Notes: generated from the sequence alone by a model not told the origin. DNA of 64,000 nt from JBCCLJ01 sp039026915 (GCA_039026915.1 JBCCLJ010000001.1:30817-94816), one strand, 5' to 3'. Shown: positions 26,646-37,440, counted from the first letter of the stretch. A program made the numbers and translations.

Positions 26646-29309
26646 TTAGCCCAACCGCTCCTTCAACGCGGACAGGAAGTTGAGCGCCGCCAGCGGTGTC
26701 ATCCGGTCGAGATCGACCTCGCGCAGCAGCTCCGCCACGACGTCCTCCGTCCGGGCGAAGAGCGCCATCTGCGAGTCGCCTGTCTCCGGAGCGCTCTCGC
26801 CCCTCGCGAGACGCGGCTTGCCACCCGGGTCGTACTCGGCGCTCTCGAGGTTCGACAGCACTTCGCCCGCTCGAGCCGTCACCGCCTCCGGCAGACCCGC
26901 CAGGCGCGCCACTTGGATGCCGTAGGACTTGTCTGCACTGCCCGGCTCGACCCGGTGCAGGAAGACGATCTTCTCCTCCCACTCGCGCACCGTCATCGTG
27001 CGATTGGTCACCCTCGGCAGGAGCGAAGCGAGCTCGGTCAGCTCGTGGTAGTGCGTCGCAAAGAGCGTCTTGGCACCAACCTCCTCGTGAAGGTGCTCGA
27101 CGATCGCCCAGGCGAGGGACAGCCCGTCGAACGTGGCCGTGCCTCGCCCGACCTCATCGAGCACAACCAGGCTTCGATCGGTGGCGTAGCGAAGGATGTT
27201 CGCCGTCTCGATCATCTCGACCATGAAGGTCGACTCACCGCGAGCCAGATCGTCTGAAGCTCCGACACGCGTGAAGATGCGATCGACGAGCCCGATTTCG
27301 GCGCGTGAGGCCGGCACGAAGCTGCCGGCGTGCGCCATGAGCACGATGAGCGCCACCTGGCGCAGGTAGGTCGACTTGCCGCCCATGTTCGGCCCGGTGA
27401 GCACGACCACCTGCTGTTCGTCGTCGAAGAGCGCATCGTTCGGAACGAAGTCTTCCCGCGTCGTCGCCTCGACGACGGGATGCCTGGAGTCTTCGAGGAG
27501 AATCTCGGCACCAGCGTCCAGCATGCGGGGGCGACAGTAGCCGCGCCGCTCGGCGACTTCGGCAAACGAACCGATGGCGTCGACGTCAGCGAGCTTGCCC
27601 GCCAGCTCACGCAGCTTCGTCGCCTCGACACCCACGCCTTCGACCACACGAGCGAAGAGCTCCGCCTCGAGTCCGCCGAGGCGCTCTTCGGCCTCGAGAA
27701 TCTGCGTCTCCAGCTCTTTGAGCTCCTCGGTGATGAAGCGCTCCGCGTTGGTCAGCGTCTGCTTCCGCTCATAGCGATCGGGGGCGCTGGCCGCGTTGGC
27801 CTTGGTGATCTCGATGAAGTACCCGAAGACCTTGTTGAAGCGCACTTTGAGCGACGAGATGCCCGTCGCTTCGCGCTCTCGCGCCTCCAGTCTGGCGAGG
27901 TGACCTTTGCCGTCGCGCGCCAACGAGCGAACGCGGTCCAGCTCTTCGGAGACGCCGTCGGCGATGACCGGACCGCCGCCGAGTACCCCCGCGGGCTCGA
28001 CGACCAGCGTACGCTCGAGATCGGCGAAGAGTTCAGGAAGTGCATCGGCGCTCCCGTGTCCCGCGAGGACCTCGGCCTGGGTTTCGCGCAGGAGCTCCAA
28101 GAGCTGCGGCACCACGCCAAGGCCGTCTCGCAGCCCGCCGGCTTCGCGCGGAGTCATGCGCCGCAGGACGGCACGGCCGGCCAGCCGTTCGAGGTCGCCC
28201 ACCTGCTTGAGCAGGGACTGCAGGCTCTTGCGCAGCCGCGCATCCCCGACGAGCTCCGCGACCGCCTCCTGTCGCCGTTGCACGGCGGGTCGGTCGCAGA
28301 GCGGATAGGTGAGCCAGCTGCGCAGACGACGAGCGCCAGGGCCCGTGACGGTGTGATCGAGCACCTGCAGCAGAGTCCCCTTGCGGGAGCGGTCACGGAG
28401 GCTGGCGAAGAGTTCGAGATTGCGCACCGTCGTTTCGTCGAGCACCACGGCGCGGCCCGCTTGCCGGACCTCGATCTCACGCACGTGCGTGAGATCGACG
28501 CGCGCGGCCTCCCGCGCGTAGCGCAGCGTTGCCGACGCCGCCGTGACCGCGAGCTCGCCGCCTGTCAGACCGAAGCCGCGCAACGAAACACCACCGAGCG
28601 CGGCCTCGAGGTGCCGATCGGCAGCCTCACCGCCTTCTACCTGCGCAGGGTCCAGCACCGTCGACGTGATCGACGACGCCGCGAGGCGCGTTTCGAGGAT
28701 CTCAGGAAGGGCACCGGGCCGCAGAAGCACTTCGCGAGGTGCCGCCAGGCTGAGCTCCTCCCAGGCCTCCAGAGGATCGCTCCAGCGCTTGACCCAGAAG
28801 GAGCCGGTCGACACTTCGAGGAACGCTGCGGCCCCCTCGTCGCCCTGCCAGAGGATCGTGGCCAGAAGATTTTCGCGGCGGCCGTCGAGAAGTTCCGGCT
28901 CGGCGACCGTGCCGGGTGTGAGCACTCTCGTCACTTCACGCTTGACGAGCCCCTTCGCCTCTGCCGGATTCTCGACCTGATCGCAGATCGCCACTTTGCG
29001 ACCGGCGCGAACGAGCTTGCCGATGTAGCCCTCGACCGAATGATGAGGAACGCCACACATCGGGGCTTCACTCGGCGTGCCCTTCTGCCGCGCCGTGAGC
29101 TGGACGTCGAGCAGCGGCGCGGCCTCGACCGCGTCTTCGAAGAAGAGCTCGTAGAAGTCGCCCATCCGGTAGAAGACGATAGCCCCGGGATAATCCTCCT
29201 TCACCTCGACGTAGTGTCGAAGCATCGGGGTCAGCTCATTCTTCGGAGGCCGGCGCGGCGGCGGGGCGGAAGAGCCCACCACGGCGCTCTCGTTCTGCGG
29301 TTCTGACAC
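26646..29309 (-). CDS. mutS: DNA mismatch repair protein MutS
   Basis: Recognises mismatches and loops. The mismatch wedge is present (YRMGDFYELFFEDA), as are Walker A (GPNMGGKST), the DDLARGESTFMVEM loop and Walker B/D-loop (VVLDEVGRGTATFDGLS). About 887 residues from GTG 29309. The frame stays open upstream to 29504, but residues there lack MutS character and TATACT sits 6 bases before GTG 29309, so the message may be leaderless. Divergent from tsaB. Confidence 0.97.
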   Translation of the reverse strand: MSEPQNESAVVGSSAPPPRRPPKNELTPMLRHYVEVKEDYPGAIVFYRMGDFYELFFEDAVEAAPLLDVQLTARQKGTPSEAPMCGVPHHSVEGYIGKLVRAGRKVAICDQVENPAEAKGLVKREVTRVLTPGTVAEPELLDGRRENLLATILWQGDEGAAAFLEVSTGSFWVKRWSDPLEAWEELSLAAPREVLLRPGALPEILETRLAASSITSTVLDPAQVEGGEAADRHLEAALGGVSLRGFGLTGGELAVTAASATLRYAREAARVDLTHVREIEVRQAGRAVVLDETTVRNLELFASLRDRSRKGTLLQVLDHTVTGPGARRLRSWLTYPLCDRPAVQRRQEAVAELVGDARLRKSLQSLLKQVGDLERLAGRAVLRRMTPREAGGLRDGLGVVPQLLELLRETQAEVLAGHGSADALPELFADLERTLVVEPAGVLGGGPVIADGVSEELDRVRSLARDGKGHLARLEAREREATGISSLKVRFNKVFGYFIEITKANAASAPDRYERKQTLTNAERFITEELKELETQILEAEERLGGLEAELFARVVEGVGVEATKLRELAGKLADVDAIGSFAEVAERRGYCRPRMLDAGAEILLEDSRHPVVEATTREDFVPNDALFDDEQQVVVLTGPNMGGKSTYLRQVALIVLMAHAGSFVPASRAEIGLVDRIFTRVGASDDLARGESTFMVEMIETANILRYATDRSLVVLDEVGRGTATFDGLSLAWAIVEHLHEEVGAKTLFATHYHELTELASLLPRVTNRTMTVREWEEKIVFLHRVEPGSADKSYGIQVARLAGLPEAVTARAGEVLSNLESAEYDPGGKPRLARGESAPETGDSQMALFARTEDVVAELLREVDLDRMTPLAALNFLSALKERLG

Positions 29310-29315
29310 GGAGTC

Positions 29316-29321
29316 AGTATA
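29316..29321 (-). promoter_or_regulatory. -10 element just before the mutS start (leaderless candidate)
   Basis: TATACT on the minus strand, 6 bases from GTG 29309, with no Shine-Dalgarno between. Confidence 0.45.
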
Positions 29322-29386
29322 CGCTTCGAGTGCCGCTCGGTCGGCCGTGATCGGCCCCCGACGAGCGCTCCGAGAATCCGATCGAA

Positions 29387-30037
29387 ATGAGCGACGCTCC
29401 CCTCCTCTTCCTCGACACGGGGTCGACCCGCATGTCGATCGCCGCGCGCACCGGCGCTGCGGTGACGCAACGTCGGGCTGCGGTGCCGCGGTCCTCGGAA
29501 GCACTGATCGAGCTCCTCGAGGAGGTGTTGGAGGCAGCGAATCTGAAGGCCTCGGATCTTTCGGGGGTGGTGGTGCTACAGGGTCCAGGGAGCTTCACGG
29601 GGCTGCGGGTGGGCATGGCTGCCGGGCTCGCACTCCATCAAGCCCTCGGGGTCCGTGCGACGGCCGTACCGACGCTCGAAGCTCTCAGCTACTGCTCGAA
29701 GATCTTCCCCGCACTGTGCGTGGCGGATGCACAGCGACGCGCCTGGTATGGGCAGCTGTGGTCTGCGCCGGGAGAGAGCGCCAGCCAGATCGTCCGCTAC
29801 GAGGAGGGCGAAGAGCTGCCTCGGGCGCGCTGCCTCGTGGGATTCGACGCCTCGGCGTTTGCGCGAGCGTCACCCTTCCAAGGCGACGTGCTCGACGTAG
29901 AGAACCTCGCCGGCCTGACCGCTCGACGCCTTCCGGAGAGCGCGCTGCACTGGGAGCTCTCACGGCTCACGGAACCGCTTTACCTCAGCCCGGCTGCTAC
30001 GACCCTTCCGAAGAGCGGCCCACGCGTCGCGCCATGA
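29387..30037 (+). CDS. tsaB: tRNA threonylcarbamoyladenosine biosynthesis protein TsaB
   Basis: Inactive ASKHA-fold partner of TsaD in t6A37 formation. LLFLDTGSTRMSIAART matches the N-terminal strand and VVLQGPGSFTGLRVGMAAG is the hallmark. 216 residues. Its TGA overlaps the rimI ATG (ATGA), so the two are coupled, a widespread pairing. Confidence 0.94.
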   Translation: MSDAPLLFLDTGSTRMSIAARTGAAVTQRRAAVPRSSEALIELLEEVLEAANLKASDLSGVVVLQGPGSFTGLRVGMAAGLALHQALGVRATAVPTLEALSYCSKIFPALCVADAQRRAWYGQLWSAPGESASQIVRYEEGEELPRARCLVGFDASAFARASPFQGDVLDVENLAGLTARRLPESALHWELSRLTEPLYLSPAATTLPKSGPRVAP

Positions 30038-30486
30038 CGCCTCGCGCCTCGGTGCGCCCCGCCGAAGCTTCGGACCTGGCTGGTCTCGAGGCTCTGGAAG
30101 AAGCCTGCTTCTCAGAGCCCTGGAGCGGAGCTCTTCTCGCGAGCTGCCTCGAGGCGCCCCACCTTCTGGTCCGGGTCATTCCGGATGAGCAGCTGCCCCT
30201 TGCAGCCTCGGCCGTGGCGCAGTGTGTCGGCCCCGACGAAGCCGAGCTCCTGAGGATCTGCTGCCACCCCGACCGGCGACGGCGAGGACACGCTCAACAC
30301 CTGCTGAAGGAGCTCGTCGGCGAGCTCACGGCACGCTCGGTTCGTCGGCTCTTTCTCGAAGTGCGCCGTGGCAACGGCGCCGCCCTGGCGTTGTACCGCA
30401 ACGTCTTCGACTTCGAAATCGTCGGAGAGCGAACGCGCTACTACCCCGATGGGACCGACGCTCTGGTCCTGCGGCGGATCCTCTAG
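30034..30486 (+). CDS. rimI: Ribosomal-protein-alanine N-acetyltransferase RimI-like (GNAT)
   Basis: GNAT fold: VRPAEASDLAGLEALEEACF, acetyl-CoA loop with R-R-x-G-x-A (HPDRRRRGHAQHLLKEL) and FLEVRRGNGAALALYRNVF. 150 residues. Translationally coupled to tsaB, which supports RimI over other GNATs. Acetylates S18 in Escherichia coli; the substrate here is inferred. Confidence 0.9.
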   Translation: MTPRASVRPAEASDLAGLEALEEACFSEPWSGALLASCLEAPHLLVRVIPDEQLPLAASAVAQCVGPDEAELLRICCHPDRRRRGHAQHLLKELVGELTARSVRRLFLEVRRGNGAALALYRNVFDFEIVGERTRYYPDGTDALVLRRIL

Positions 30487-30552
30487 TCGCCGATTCGTCC
30501 GAACGGTCGGTCGGTTGAAACCGCAGGCCGTCGAGGTGTAGTCTGACGAGTG

Positions 30553-30702
30553 ATGGTCGTCGAGGAATCGGAACCGCGAGCACCGAAGGCGAGGAAGCGC
30601 CCTGCCCGTTGGCTGCCGAAGAACCTCGAGACCGGACGCGATAGGGCGTCTCTACTACGAACCCAGGGCCTGGAGGTCGAGGACTCTCGGTTCGACGCCT
30701 GA
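30553..30702 (+). CDS. Possible small basic protein, 49 residues
   Basis: ATG 30553 to TGA 30702 in the 287-base gap between rimI and the DUF465 gene. The product is charged (RAPKARKRPARWLPKNLETG) with GC-rich third positions. TAGTCT lies about 9 bases before ATG. No homologue recognised and no ribosome site. It may be chance. Confidence 0.25.
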   Translation: MVVEESEPRAPKARKRPARWLPKNLETGRDRASLLRTQGLEVEDSRFDA

Positions 30703-30773
30703 CGCGATCAGCGCTCAGTGCACCGCGAACGAGGAGTGATCCGAGACCACCGACCCGACAAGGGAGGAAATCC

Positions 30774-30989
30774 ATGGATCACGACTCGATCAAGAAGAGC
30801 CTCATCGACACGAACGAGACTTTCCGCAAGCTCTACGAAGAGCACCAGGAGTGCGAAGGAAAGCTCGACGCCCTGCATCAGAAGCAGGACCCGGTGCCCG
30901 AGGACGAGGTCGAGGCAAAGAAGATCAAGGTGCACAAGCTCGCTCTCAAAGACCAGATGGAAACGATGATCCGAGCCGAAGCCGGCTGA
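30774..30989 (+). CDS. DUF465 (YdcH-like) small helical protein
   Basis: 71 residues, entirely helical and charged, a likely coiled-coil hairpin (FRKLYEEHQECEGKLDALHQ, then DEVEAKKIKVHKLALKDQME). The pattern LKxEHxxLDxxI...DxxEVxxLKKxKLxLKDxI defines DUF465. Function unknown in the family. Excellent ribosome site GGGAGGAAATCC. The 170 bases after it hold nothing clear. Confidence 0.85.
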   Translation: MDHDSIKKSLIDTNETFRKLYEEHQECEGKLDALHQKQDPVPEDEVEAKKIKVHKLALKDQMETMIRAEAG

Positions 30990-31159
30990 GCCGCCGGAGC
31001 GGTTCGTTGACGCGGACGCCGCTCCCCCAGGACTCGAGGGGCAAGGCCCTCTAGCGATCGAACCGGTCGGCAACGACGAAGCGGGCTGGGGAGCCAAGGA
31101 GGTTCCCCACAGGACGCGCGGCGCATAGGATCCTCCAGATTCGCCCGCGAAGAAGAACC

Positions 31160-31828
31160 ATGAAGATCGCCAAGGAAGCCTGGCCGTTCGTGCTGCCGAC
31201 CCTCGTCCTCGCTGCCGTCGCAGCGTTTCTGGAGTCGTGGCTCGTCTCTGCGCTTCTCCTCGCGCTCGCCGTCGCCTTCCTCTTTTTCTTCCGGGACCCC
31301 GCACGCTCCTGGGACGGCCCCGAAGAGATCGTTCTGGCGGCCGCTGACGGTGTCATCACGGCGATCGAGCCTTTCGAGGACGAGAACGTCGGCGGCGAGA
31401 TCCTCCGCATTGTGACCTTCCTCTCGGTCTTCAACGTGCACGTCCAGCGTTGCCCCGTCGAAGGTGAGGTCGTTCACTCGTCCCATCGATCGGGGCGCAA
31501 GGTCGCTGCCTTCGATCGCGAAGCCGGTGAGATCAACGAGAGCCATCTGACGGTGATTCGCCGGGCCGAGGGTGACCTGATCGGGACGCGCCAGATCGTC
31601 GGACTCATTGCCAGGCGCATCGTGCCGTATCTCAAGCCCGGCGATCGAGTGTCGCGGGGTCAGCACTTCGGTGTCATCAAGTTCGGCTCCCGCGTCGATC
31701 TCCTTCTGCCTGCGAGCTACGAGCCGCTCGTCAAGGTCGGCGACAGGATCCGCTGCGGCGAGACTCCCGTCGCCATGCCGACCGATCCCTCTTCGCATCC
31801 GATCAGCGACTCTGGAGACCAGGAATGA
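31160..31828 (+). CDS. psd: Phosphatidylserine decarboxylase (short, archaeal-type family)
   Basis: Converts PS to PE. Two N-terminal membrane helices precede FFFRDPARSWDG. The conserved TFLSVFNVHVQRCPVEGEV is followed by the self-cleavage serine in VIKFGSRVDLLLP, which yields the pyruvoyl group. 222 residues fits the short class. Its TGA overlaps the pssA ATG, so synthesis and decarboxylation of PS are coupled. Confidence 0.94.
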   Translation: MKIAKEAWPFVLPTLVLAAVAAFLESWLVSALLLALAVAFLFFFRDPARSWDGPEEIVLAAADGVITAIEPFEDENVGGEILRIVTFLSVFNVHVQRCPVEGEVVHSSHRSGRKVAAFDREAGEINESHLTVIRRAEGDLIGTRQIVGLIARRIVPYLKPGDRVSRGQHFGVIKFGSRVDLLLPASYEPLVKVGDRIRCGETPVAMPTDPSSHPISDSGDQE

Positions 31829-32607
31829 CCGACTCCACACAGACCAAACCGCAGCGCGACAAGGCACTGCGCAAGGGTGCCTATCTGCTGCCGAGCCTCT
31901 TCACCGTCGGCAACATCGCTCTCGGCTTCTACGCGGTCGTCCTGGCACTCGAAGGGGACTACCGGCCCGCCATTCTGCTGATCTTCCTCGCCGCCTTCCT
32001 CGACGGACTCGACGGCCGAATCGCCCGGGTGACGCAGACCGAATCGGACTTCGGCCGTGAGTACGATTCGCTCGCCGACGTCATCACGTTCGGCGTCGGC
32101 CCCGCGCTCCTGGCCTACCTCTGGGGCCTCGAACACCTCGACCGCATCGGCTGGTTCGCGCCGCTCTTCTACATCGTCTGTGCCGCCACGCGCTTGGCGC
32201 GCTTCAACATCAACACCCGCGTCGCGGACAAGCGCTTCTTCGTCGGGCTCCCGGCCCCCGCCGGCGCCGGCGCCGTCGGCTCGGTCCTCTACTTCGCCAG
32301 CTTCGGCGAGCCCGGCCCCTTCACGCGCGGCCTCCTGTTGACGGTGCTCGTCCTCGTGTCCCTGCTGATGGTTTCCAACTTTCGCTACTACAGCTTCAAG
32401 GAGCTCGATCCGCGGCGGCGTTGGAGCTTCCGCATCGGTGTGCCGATCGCCCTGGTCATCCTCGCCCTCGCCTTCTCCCCCGCCGGCGTCTTTCTGACGG
32501 TCTCCGGCAGCTACGCGCTCTCCGGTCCAACCGCTTGGCTGCGCGGACTTCTGCGCCGCGGCTCGTCCAACGCGGAGAGAGTCGTCAAAGCCGGAGAAGA
32601 GTCTTGA
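31825..32607 (+). CDS. pssA: CDP-diacylglycerol-serine O-phosphatidyltransferase
   Basis: Makes phosphatidylserine. The CDP-alcohol phosphotransferase motif DG(x2)DGR(x)AR(x8)G(x3)D(x3)D is exact (FLDGLDGRIARVTQTESDFG then REYDSLAD). About seven membrane helices. 260 residues. Overlaps psd by 4 bases upstream and the Usg-like gene by 4 bases downstream (TTGA). Confidence 0.96.
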   Translation: MTDSTQTKPQRDKALRKGAYLLPSLFTVGNIALGFYAVVLALEGDYRPAILLIFLAAFLDGLDGRIARVTQTESDFGREYDSLADVITFGVGPALLAYLWGLEHLDRIGWFAPLFYIVCAATRLARFNINTRVADKRFFVGLPAPAGAGAVGSVLYFASFGEPGPFTRGLLLTVLVLVSLLMVSNFRYYSFKELDPRRRWSFRIGVPIALVILALAFSPAGVFLTVSGSYALSGPTAWLRGLLRRGSSNAERVVKAGEES

Positions 32608-33566
32608 GCCGCGTCGTCCTGACGTCGCCGACGACGCTCATCGCGAAGGAGCTCGGCGACCGACTCGCGGCGGCCGAGGGCCTGCGACTGAGCTCGATCG
32701 ACCTGGTGAGTGCCGACGAGAGCGAGGTCGGTGTGCTCGCCGACATCGGCAACTCGGCGGCGATGGTCTCCCGACTCGAGCCGGAGGGCGAGCTCGATGC
32801 CGACCTCATTTTCTGCTGCGGCGGCTCGTTCGAAGACTCCCGCCCCTATCTCGAGGCTCGCTCGGCACGCTCCAACGTGGTCCTCTTCGCCAGCGATACG
32901 CCCGCAGACATTGCACGTCCCTTCCTGCCCTGGGTCGACTATCCCGAAGGCGCGGAAGGAGCGACTCTCCTGGCTCCGCACCCGGGCGTCGTCATGGTCG
33001 CCTCGATCCTCGACTCACTGCAGGAGCTCTCGCCCCGCGCGGCCACCGCGACGCTGCTCGAGCCGGCCTCGATGAAGGACCAGGCCGGTATGGACGAGGT
33101 GCTCGGCCAGACGCGCGCCATGCTGGCCTTCGAAGGGGTCTCCGATCCGGAGGTCTTTCCGGTACAACAAGCCTTCAACCTGACCGCCTCGGACACGGCC
33201 CCAGGCGTGCTCAGCACGCAGCTCGGCATCGCCGCACCTGCGGCTCCTCCGACGAGCTTCATGGCTCTTCGCGCTGGCACCTTCCACTCGGTCGGCCTGT
33301 CCCTTCAGGTGCGCTTCGACGCGATCCCCGAGCTCGAAGTCGTTCGCGACGCTCTCGGCGCCAGCTTCCGTCACGATCTCCGCCCCGAGCTGCTCGGCAG
33401 CATGGACGCTGCCGCACAGCCAGAGATTCTCGTCGGCGACCTGCAGCTCGATCCACCGACCCAGAGCCTCTGGATCTGGGCCGCGGCCGACAACCTCACC
33501 TTCGGCATGGAGGCGTGCGGCGTCGAAGTCGCCCGCGCTCTCCTCGCCCCCGCTCCCCCCAACTGA
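32604..33566 (+). CDS. Semialdehyde-dehydrogenase-like (Usg-type) protein, probably non-catalytic
   Basis: 320 residues with Asd/ArgC architecture. The N-terminal Rossmann part is divergent (VVLTSPTTLIAKELGDRLAA); the dimerisation domain is recognisable (QQAFNLTASDTAPGVLSTQL). The region that normally carries the catalytic Cys (GNC) reads LLAPHPGVVMV, with no Cys, as in Usg-type paralogues. Start TTG 32604 overlaps the pssA stop and has GGAG 7 bases upstream. Why it sits in a phospholipid operon is unknown. Confidence 0.75.
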   Translation: MSRVVLTSPTTLIAKELGDRLAAAEGLRLSSIDLVSADESEVGVLADIGNSAAMVSRLEPEGELDADLIFCCGGSFEDSRPYLEARSARSNVVLFASDTPADIARPFLPWVDYPEGAEGATLLAPHPGVVMVASILDSLQELSPRAATATLLEPASMKDQAGMDEVLGQTRAMLAFEGVSDPEVFPVQQAFNLTASDTAPGVLSTQLGIAAPAAPPTSFMALRAGTFHSVGLSLQVRFDAIPELEVVRDALGASFRHDLRPELLGSMDAAAQPEILVGDLQLDPPTQSLWIWAAADNLTFGMEACGVEVARALLAPAPPN

Positions 33567-33601
33567 CCAGAAGCTCCTCCGGGAGCCGCAGAGAGAGACG
33601 A

Positions 33602-34546
33602 ATGACCGAGATCGAACACCACCGCCTTGCCATTCTCGGCTCGGGCCCCGCCGGCCTGACCGCGGCGCTCTACGCCTCCCGCGCCGACCTCGCGCCGATC
33701 GTCTTCGAAGGCAGCCAGCCCGGCGGTCAGCTGACGATCACCACCGACGTCGAGAACTACCCTGGTTTCCCCGAGGGCGTCATGGGCCCTGAGCTGGTCG
33801 ACAAGATGCGCGAGCAGGCCCAGCGCTTCGGTGCGCAGTGTTTCTTCGAGCTGGTCACCGAGGTCGACTTCTCCGAACGTCCCTTCCGCATCACGACCGA
33901 CGGACGGACCTGCACGGCCGAAGCCGTCATTCTGTCGACCGGCGCTACTGCCAAACAGCTCGGACTCGACTCCGAAGCGGAGCTCATGGGCTTCGGCGTC
34001 TCCGCCTGCGCCACCTGTGACGGCTTCTTCTTCCGCGACAAAGAGATCCTGGTCATCGGCGGCGGCGACACCGCCATGGAGGAAGCGACCTTCCTCACCA
34101 AGTTTGCCAGCAAGGTCACCGTCGTCCATCGGCGCGACGAGCTGCGCGCCTCCCACATCATGCAGGAGCGCGCGCAGAAGAACGAGAAGATCGCCTGGCA
34201 GTGGAACTCGGTCGTCACCGAGATTCACGGCAGCAAAGAGGGCGGGGTCACGGGCGTCACGATCGAGGATACGCAGACCGGCGAGAGCAGCGAGATGCCC
34301 TGCCAGGGCGTCTTCGTCGCCATCGGCCACCGTCCCAACACCGAGCTCTTCCAGGACGTGCTCGACAGCGACGACGTCGGCTACCTCGAAGTGAAGCACC
34401 CGACGACAGCGACGAACGTCGAGGGGGTCTTCGCCGCCGGCGACGTGATGGACCCGATCTACCGTCAGGCGGTCACTGCCGCTGGCAGTGGTTGCCAGGC
34501 GGCGATCGACGCCGAGCGCTGGCTCGCGGAGCAGGAAGAGGCCTGA
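33602..34546 (+). CDS. trxB: Thioredoxin-disulfide reductase
   Basis: FAD site GSGPAGLTAALYASRADLAP, GGQLTITTDVENYPGFPEGV, redox pair C136-A-T-C139-D, NADPH site VIGGGDTAMEEA, and the C-terminal FAD motif GVFAAGDVMDP. 314 residues. Cytoplasmic. ATG 33602 follows GAGAGAG; it starts 35 bases after the Usg-like gene and may be co-transcribed. Convergent with the M48 gene; a short GAGGC-CTTT-GCCTC hairpin lies between them (34571-34584). Confidence 0.97.
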   Translation: MTEIEHHRLAILGSGPAGLTAALYASRADLAPIVFEGSQPGGQLTITTDVENYPGFPEGVMGPELVDKMREQAQRFGAQCFFELVTEVDFSERPFRITTDGRTCTAEAVILSTGATAKQLGLDSEAELMGFGVSACATCDGFFFRDKEILVIGGGDTAMEEATFLTKFASKVTVVHRRDELRASHIMQERAQKNEKIAWQWNSVVTEIHGSKEGGVTGVTIEDTQTGESSEMPCQGVFVAIGHRPNTELFQDVLDSDDVGYLEVKHPTTATNVEGVFAAGDVMDPIYRQAVTAAGSGCQAAIDAERWLAEQEEA

Positions 34547-34588
34547 GCAGCTCTCGAGGTCGCGCCCGAGGAGGCCTTTGCCTCACCG

Positions 34589-36052
34589 TCAGTTGCGAGC
34601 AGGATTGAAGCCTCGCACCGTCTTGAAGAGCGAGCCGCTCGGAAACGAGCCGCCGCCGTCCATGGCGTTGATCAGCTCGAGATCCGCGGCGTCGATGGAC
34701 GCGTTGCGAGCGACCGCCTGGAGCGAGGTTCCGGACCGCGCCCTCTGGACCTCGAGCCGCATCGGCTCCACCGAGAGCAGGCGACGATCGCGTAGCTGAG
34801 CGAAGCTCGCCAGCGTCTGGCGCAGAGCCGGCGCAGCCCCGCGGAGCGTGTCGGTACGGCCGTAGCCGATGAGCTGAAGGATCACGTCACCCTGCTCGAG
34901 GAACGAGACGATGCCTCCCAGCTGCGGGACGCCCTGCGCGTCGCTCGCCTGGAAGGCGTAAGCCAGCGAAGGGTCGTGACGCATGCCGTCCCAGCGCTGT
35001 CCCCGCTCGACGCCCTGCTGCTGGAAGAAAGCCTGCGCCGCCGCCTGCACGGTCTCTTCGCGGCGCAGCGACAGCTGCACCATCGCGTTGCGATCGGGGT
35101 TGATGCCGACCACGGCCTGACGCGAGTTCTGCGTCGGCCACCCCTGCGGGAAGCGCATCTGGAAGGCCATCTGCGGGTGGTAGAACATGCCTTCCCTGAA
35201 GAAGCCCTGACGCGGATCCGCCCCGTAGACCATGCCGTCGAGGCGCTGCAGATAGCCGTCGCGGTCGACCCGTAGTTGGCCTTCGCCGAGACCTTCCGCC
35301 GCGACCTGCTGGCGAATCAGCTCGCTACGGTTCGCAGGAGCGGGATGGGTCGAAGCCCAGGCGGGCATGCCTCCTCCGCCGGCCGCGGCCGAAACGCGAC
35401 CGAGAGTGTCGAAGACCCCTTCGAGGGCCCGCGGATCCCAGCCGCTGTTCTTGGCGTAGCGAAAGCCGAACGCATCGGCCTGGCGCTCATCGTCGCGGCC
35501 GTACTTGAGGAAGAGGAGTCCCGTGAGCTGCTGCGCCAGCCCGCCGTAGTTCTGGGCGAGCTCCGGAGCCGCGACCACGCCGGCGACGAGACCGATTTGC
35601 GCCAACGTCTGCTTGCTCATCTGGCTCGCGCCGTGGCGAGCGGTCACGTGGGCAATCTCATGACCCAGAATGCCGACCAGCTCGGCCTCCGAGTTGAGGT
35701 GCGCCATGATGCCCCGGGTGATGTAGATGAAGCCGCCCGGCAAAGCAAAGGCGTTCACCAGCGGGTCGTCGAGCAGCGTAAAAGTCCAAGGCAGATTCGG
35801 TCGCTCGGATTTGGCAGCGAGCTCCTTCCCCAAGCGGGAGATGTACTCCTGTAGCTCTTCGTCCGGGTAGACACCGAACTGCGCCAAGATCTGCGGATGG
35901 GCTTCCTGCCCCATGGCGATTTCCTGCGCCTCGCTGACGATCATGAACTCGCGCTTGCCGGTCGCCGGGTTCACCGAGCACGAAAGAACAAGGCAGGAAA
36001 CCGCGACGAGCAGCGCTGCTGCCGAGCGAGTGATGGGTTTCCGGAACAGCAT
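34589..36052 (-). CDS. M48 family metalloprotease lipoprotein (BepA/LoiP-like)
   Basis: Lipobox LVLSC (C25). The protease domain has H131-E-I-A-H and the later Glu ligand in DDERQADAFGFRYA. No BepA-type TPRs; instead residues about 255-487 form a separate domain ending in a LysM-like stretch (VQRARSGTSLQAVARNASID, then LINAMDGGGSFPSGSLFKTV). This suggests periplasmic quality control of outer-membrane or wall-bound proteins. Divergent from dctP across 170 bases. Confidence 0.92.
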   Translation of the reverse strand: MLFRKPITRSAAALLVAVSCLVLSCSVNPATGKREFMIVSEAQEIAMGQEAHPQILAQFGVYPDEELQEYISRLGKELAAKSERPNLPWTFTLLDDPLVNAFALPGGFIYITRGIMAHLNSEAELVGILGHEIAHVTARHGASQMSKQTLAQIGLVAGVVAAPELAQNYGGLAQQLTGLLFLKYGRDDERQADAFGFRYAKNSGWDPRALEGVFDTLGRVSAAAGGGGMPAWASTHPAPANRSELIRQQVAAEGLGEGQLRVDRDGYLQRLDGMVYGADPRQGFFREGMFYHPQMAFQMRFPQGWPTQNSRQAVVGINPDRNAMVQLSLRREETVQAAAQAFFQQQGVERGQRWDGMRHDPSLAYAFQASDAQGVPQLGGIVSFLEQGDVILQLIGYGRTDTLRGAAPALRQTLASFAQLRDRRLLSVEPMRLEVQRARSGTSLQAVARNASIDAADLELINAMDGGGSFPSGSLFKTVRGFNPARN

Positions 36053-36222
36053 GGGAATCTCCTGAGGCGAACGCGAACCGGGATCGAGGCCTCGGCCGCT
36101 ATGGCGAACGCCCTCGACGGGCGCTCTCTTGGGGGTCCTAGCTTCGTTAGACTGTACAGGTCCCCAAACGTCACGTCACGGACGGCGCTCTGTCGGGCGA
36201 TCGTCAGGAGAGAGCAAGGTTC

Positions 36223-37389
<1,167 letters not shown>

Positions 37390-37440
37390 CCCGCGCGGCG
37401 GCGCTGTGGTCCGAACGGAACCGCCGAGCTGCGGTCCGGG

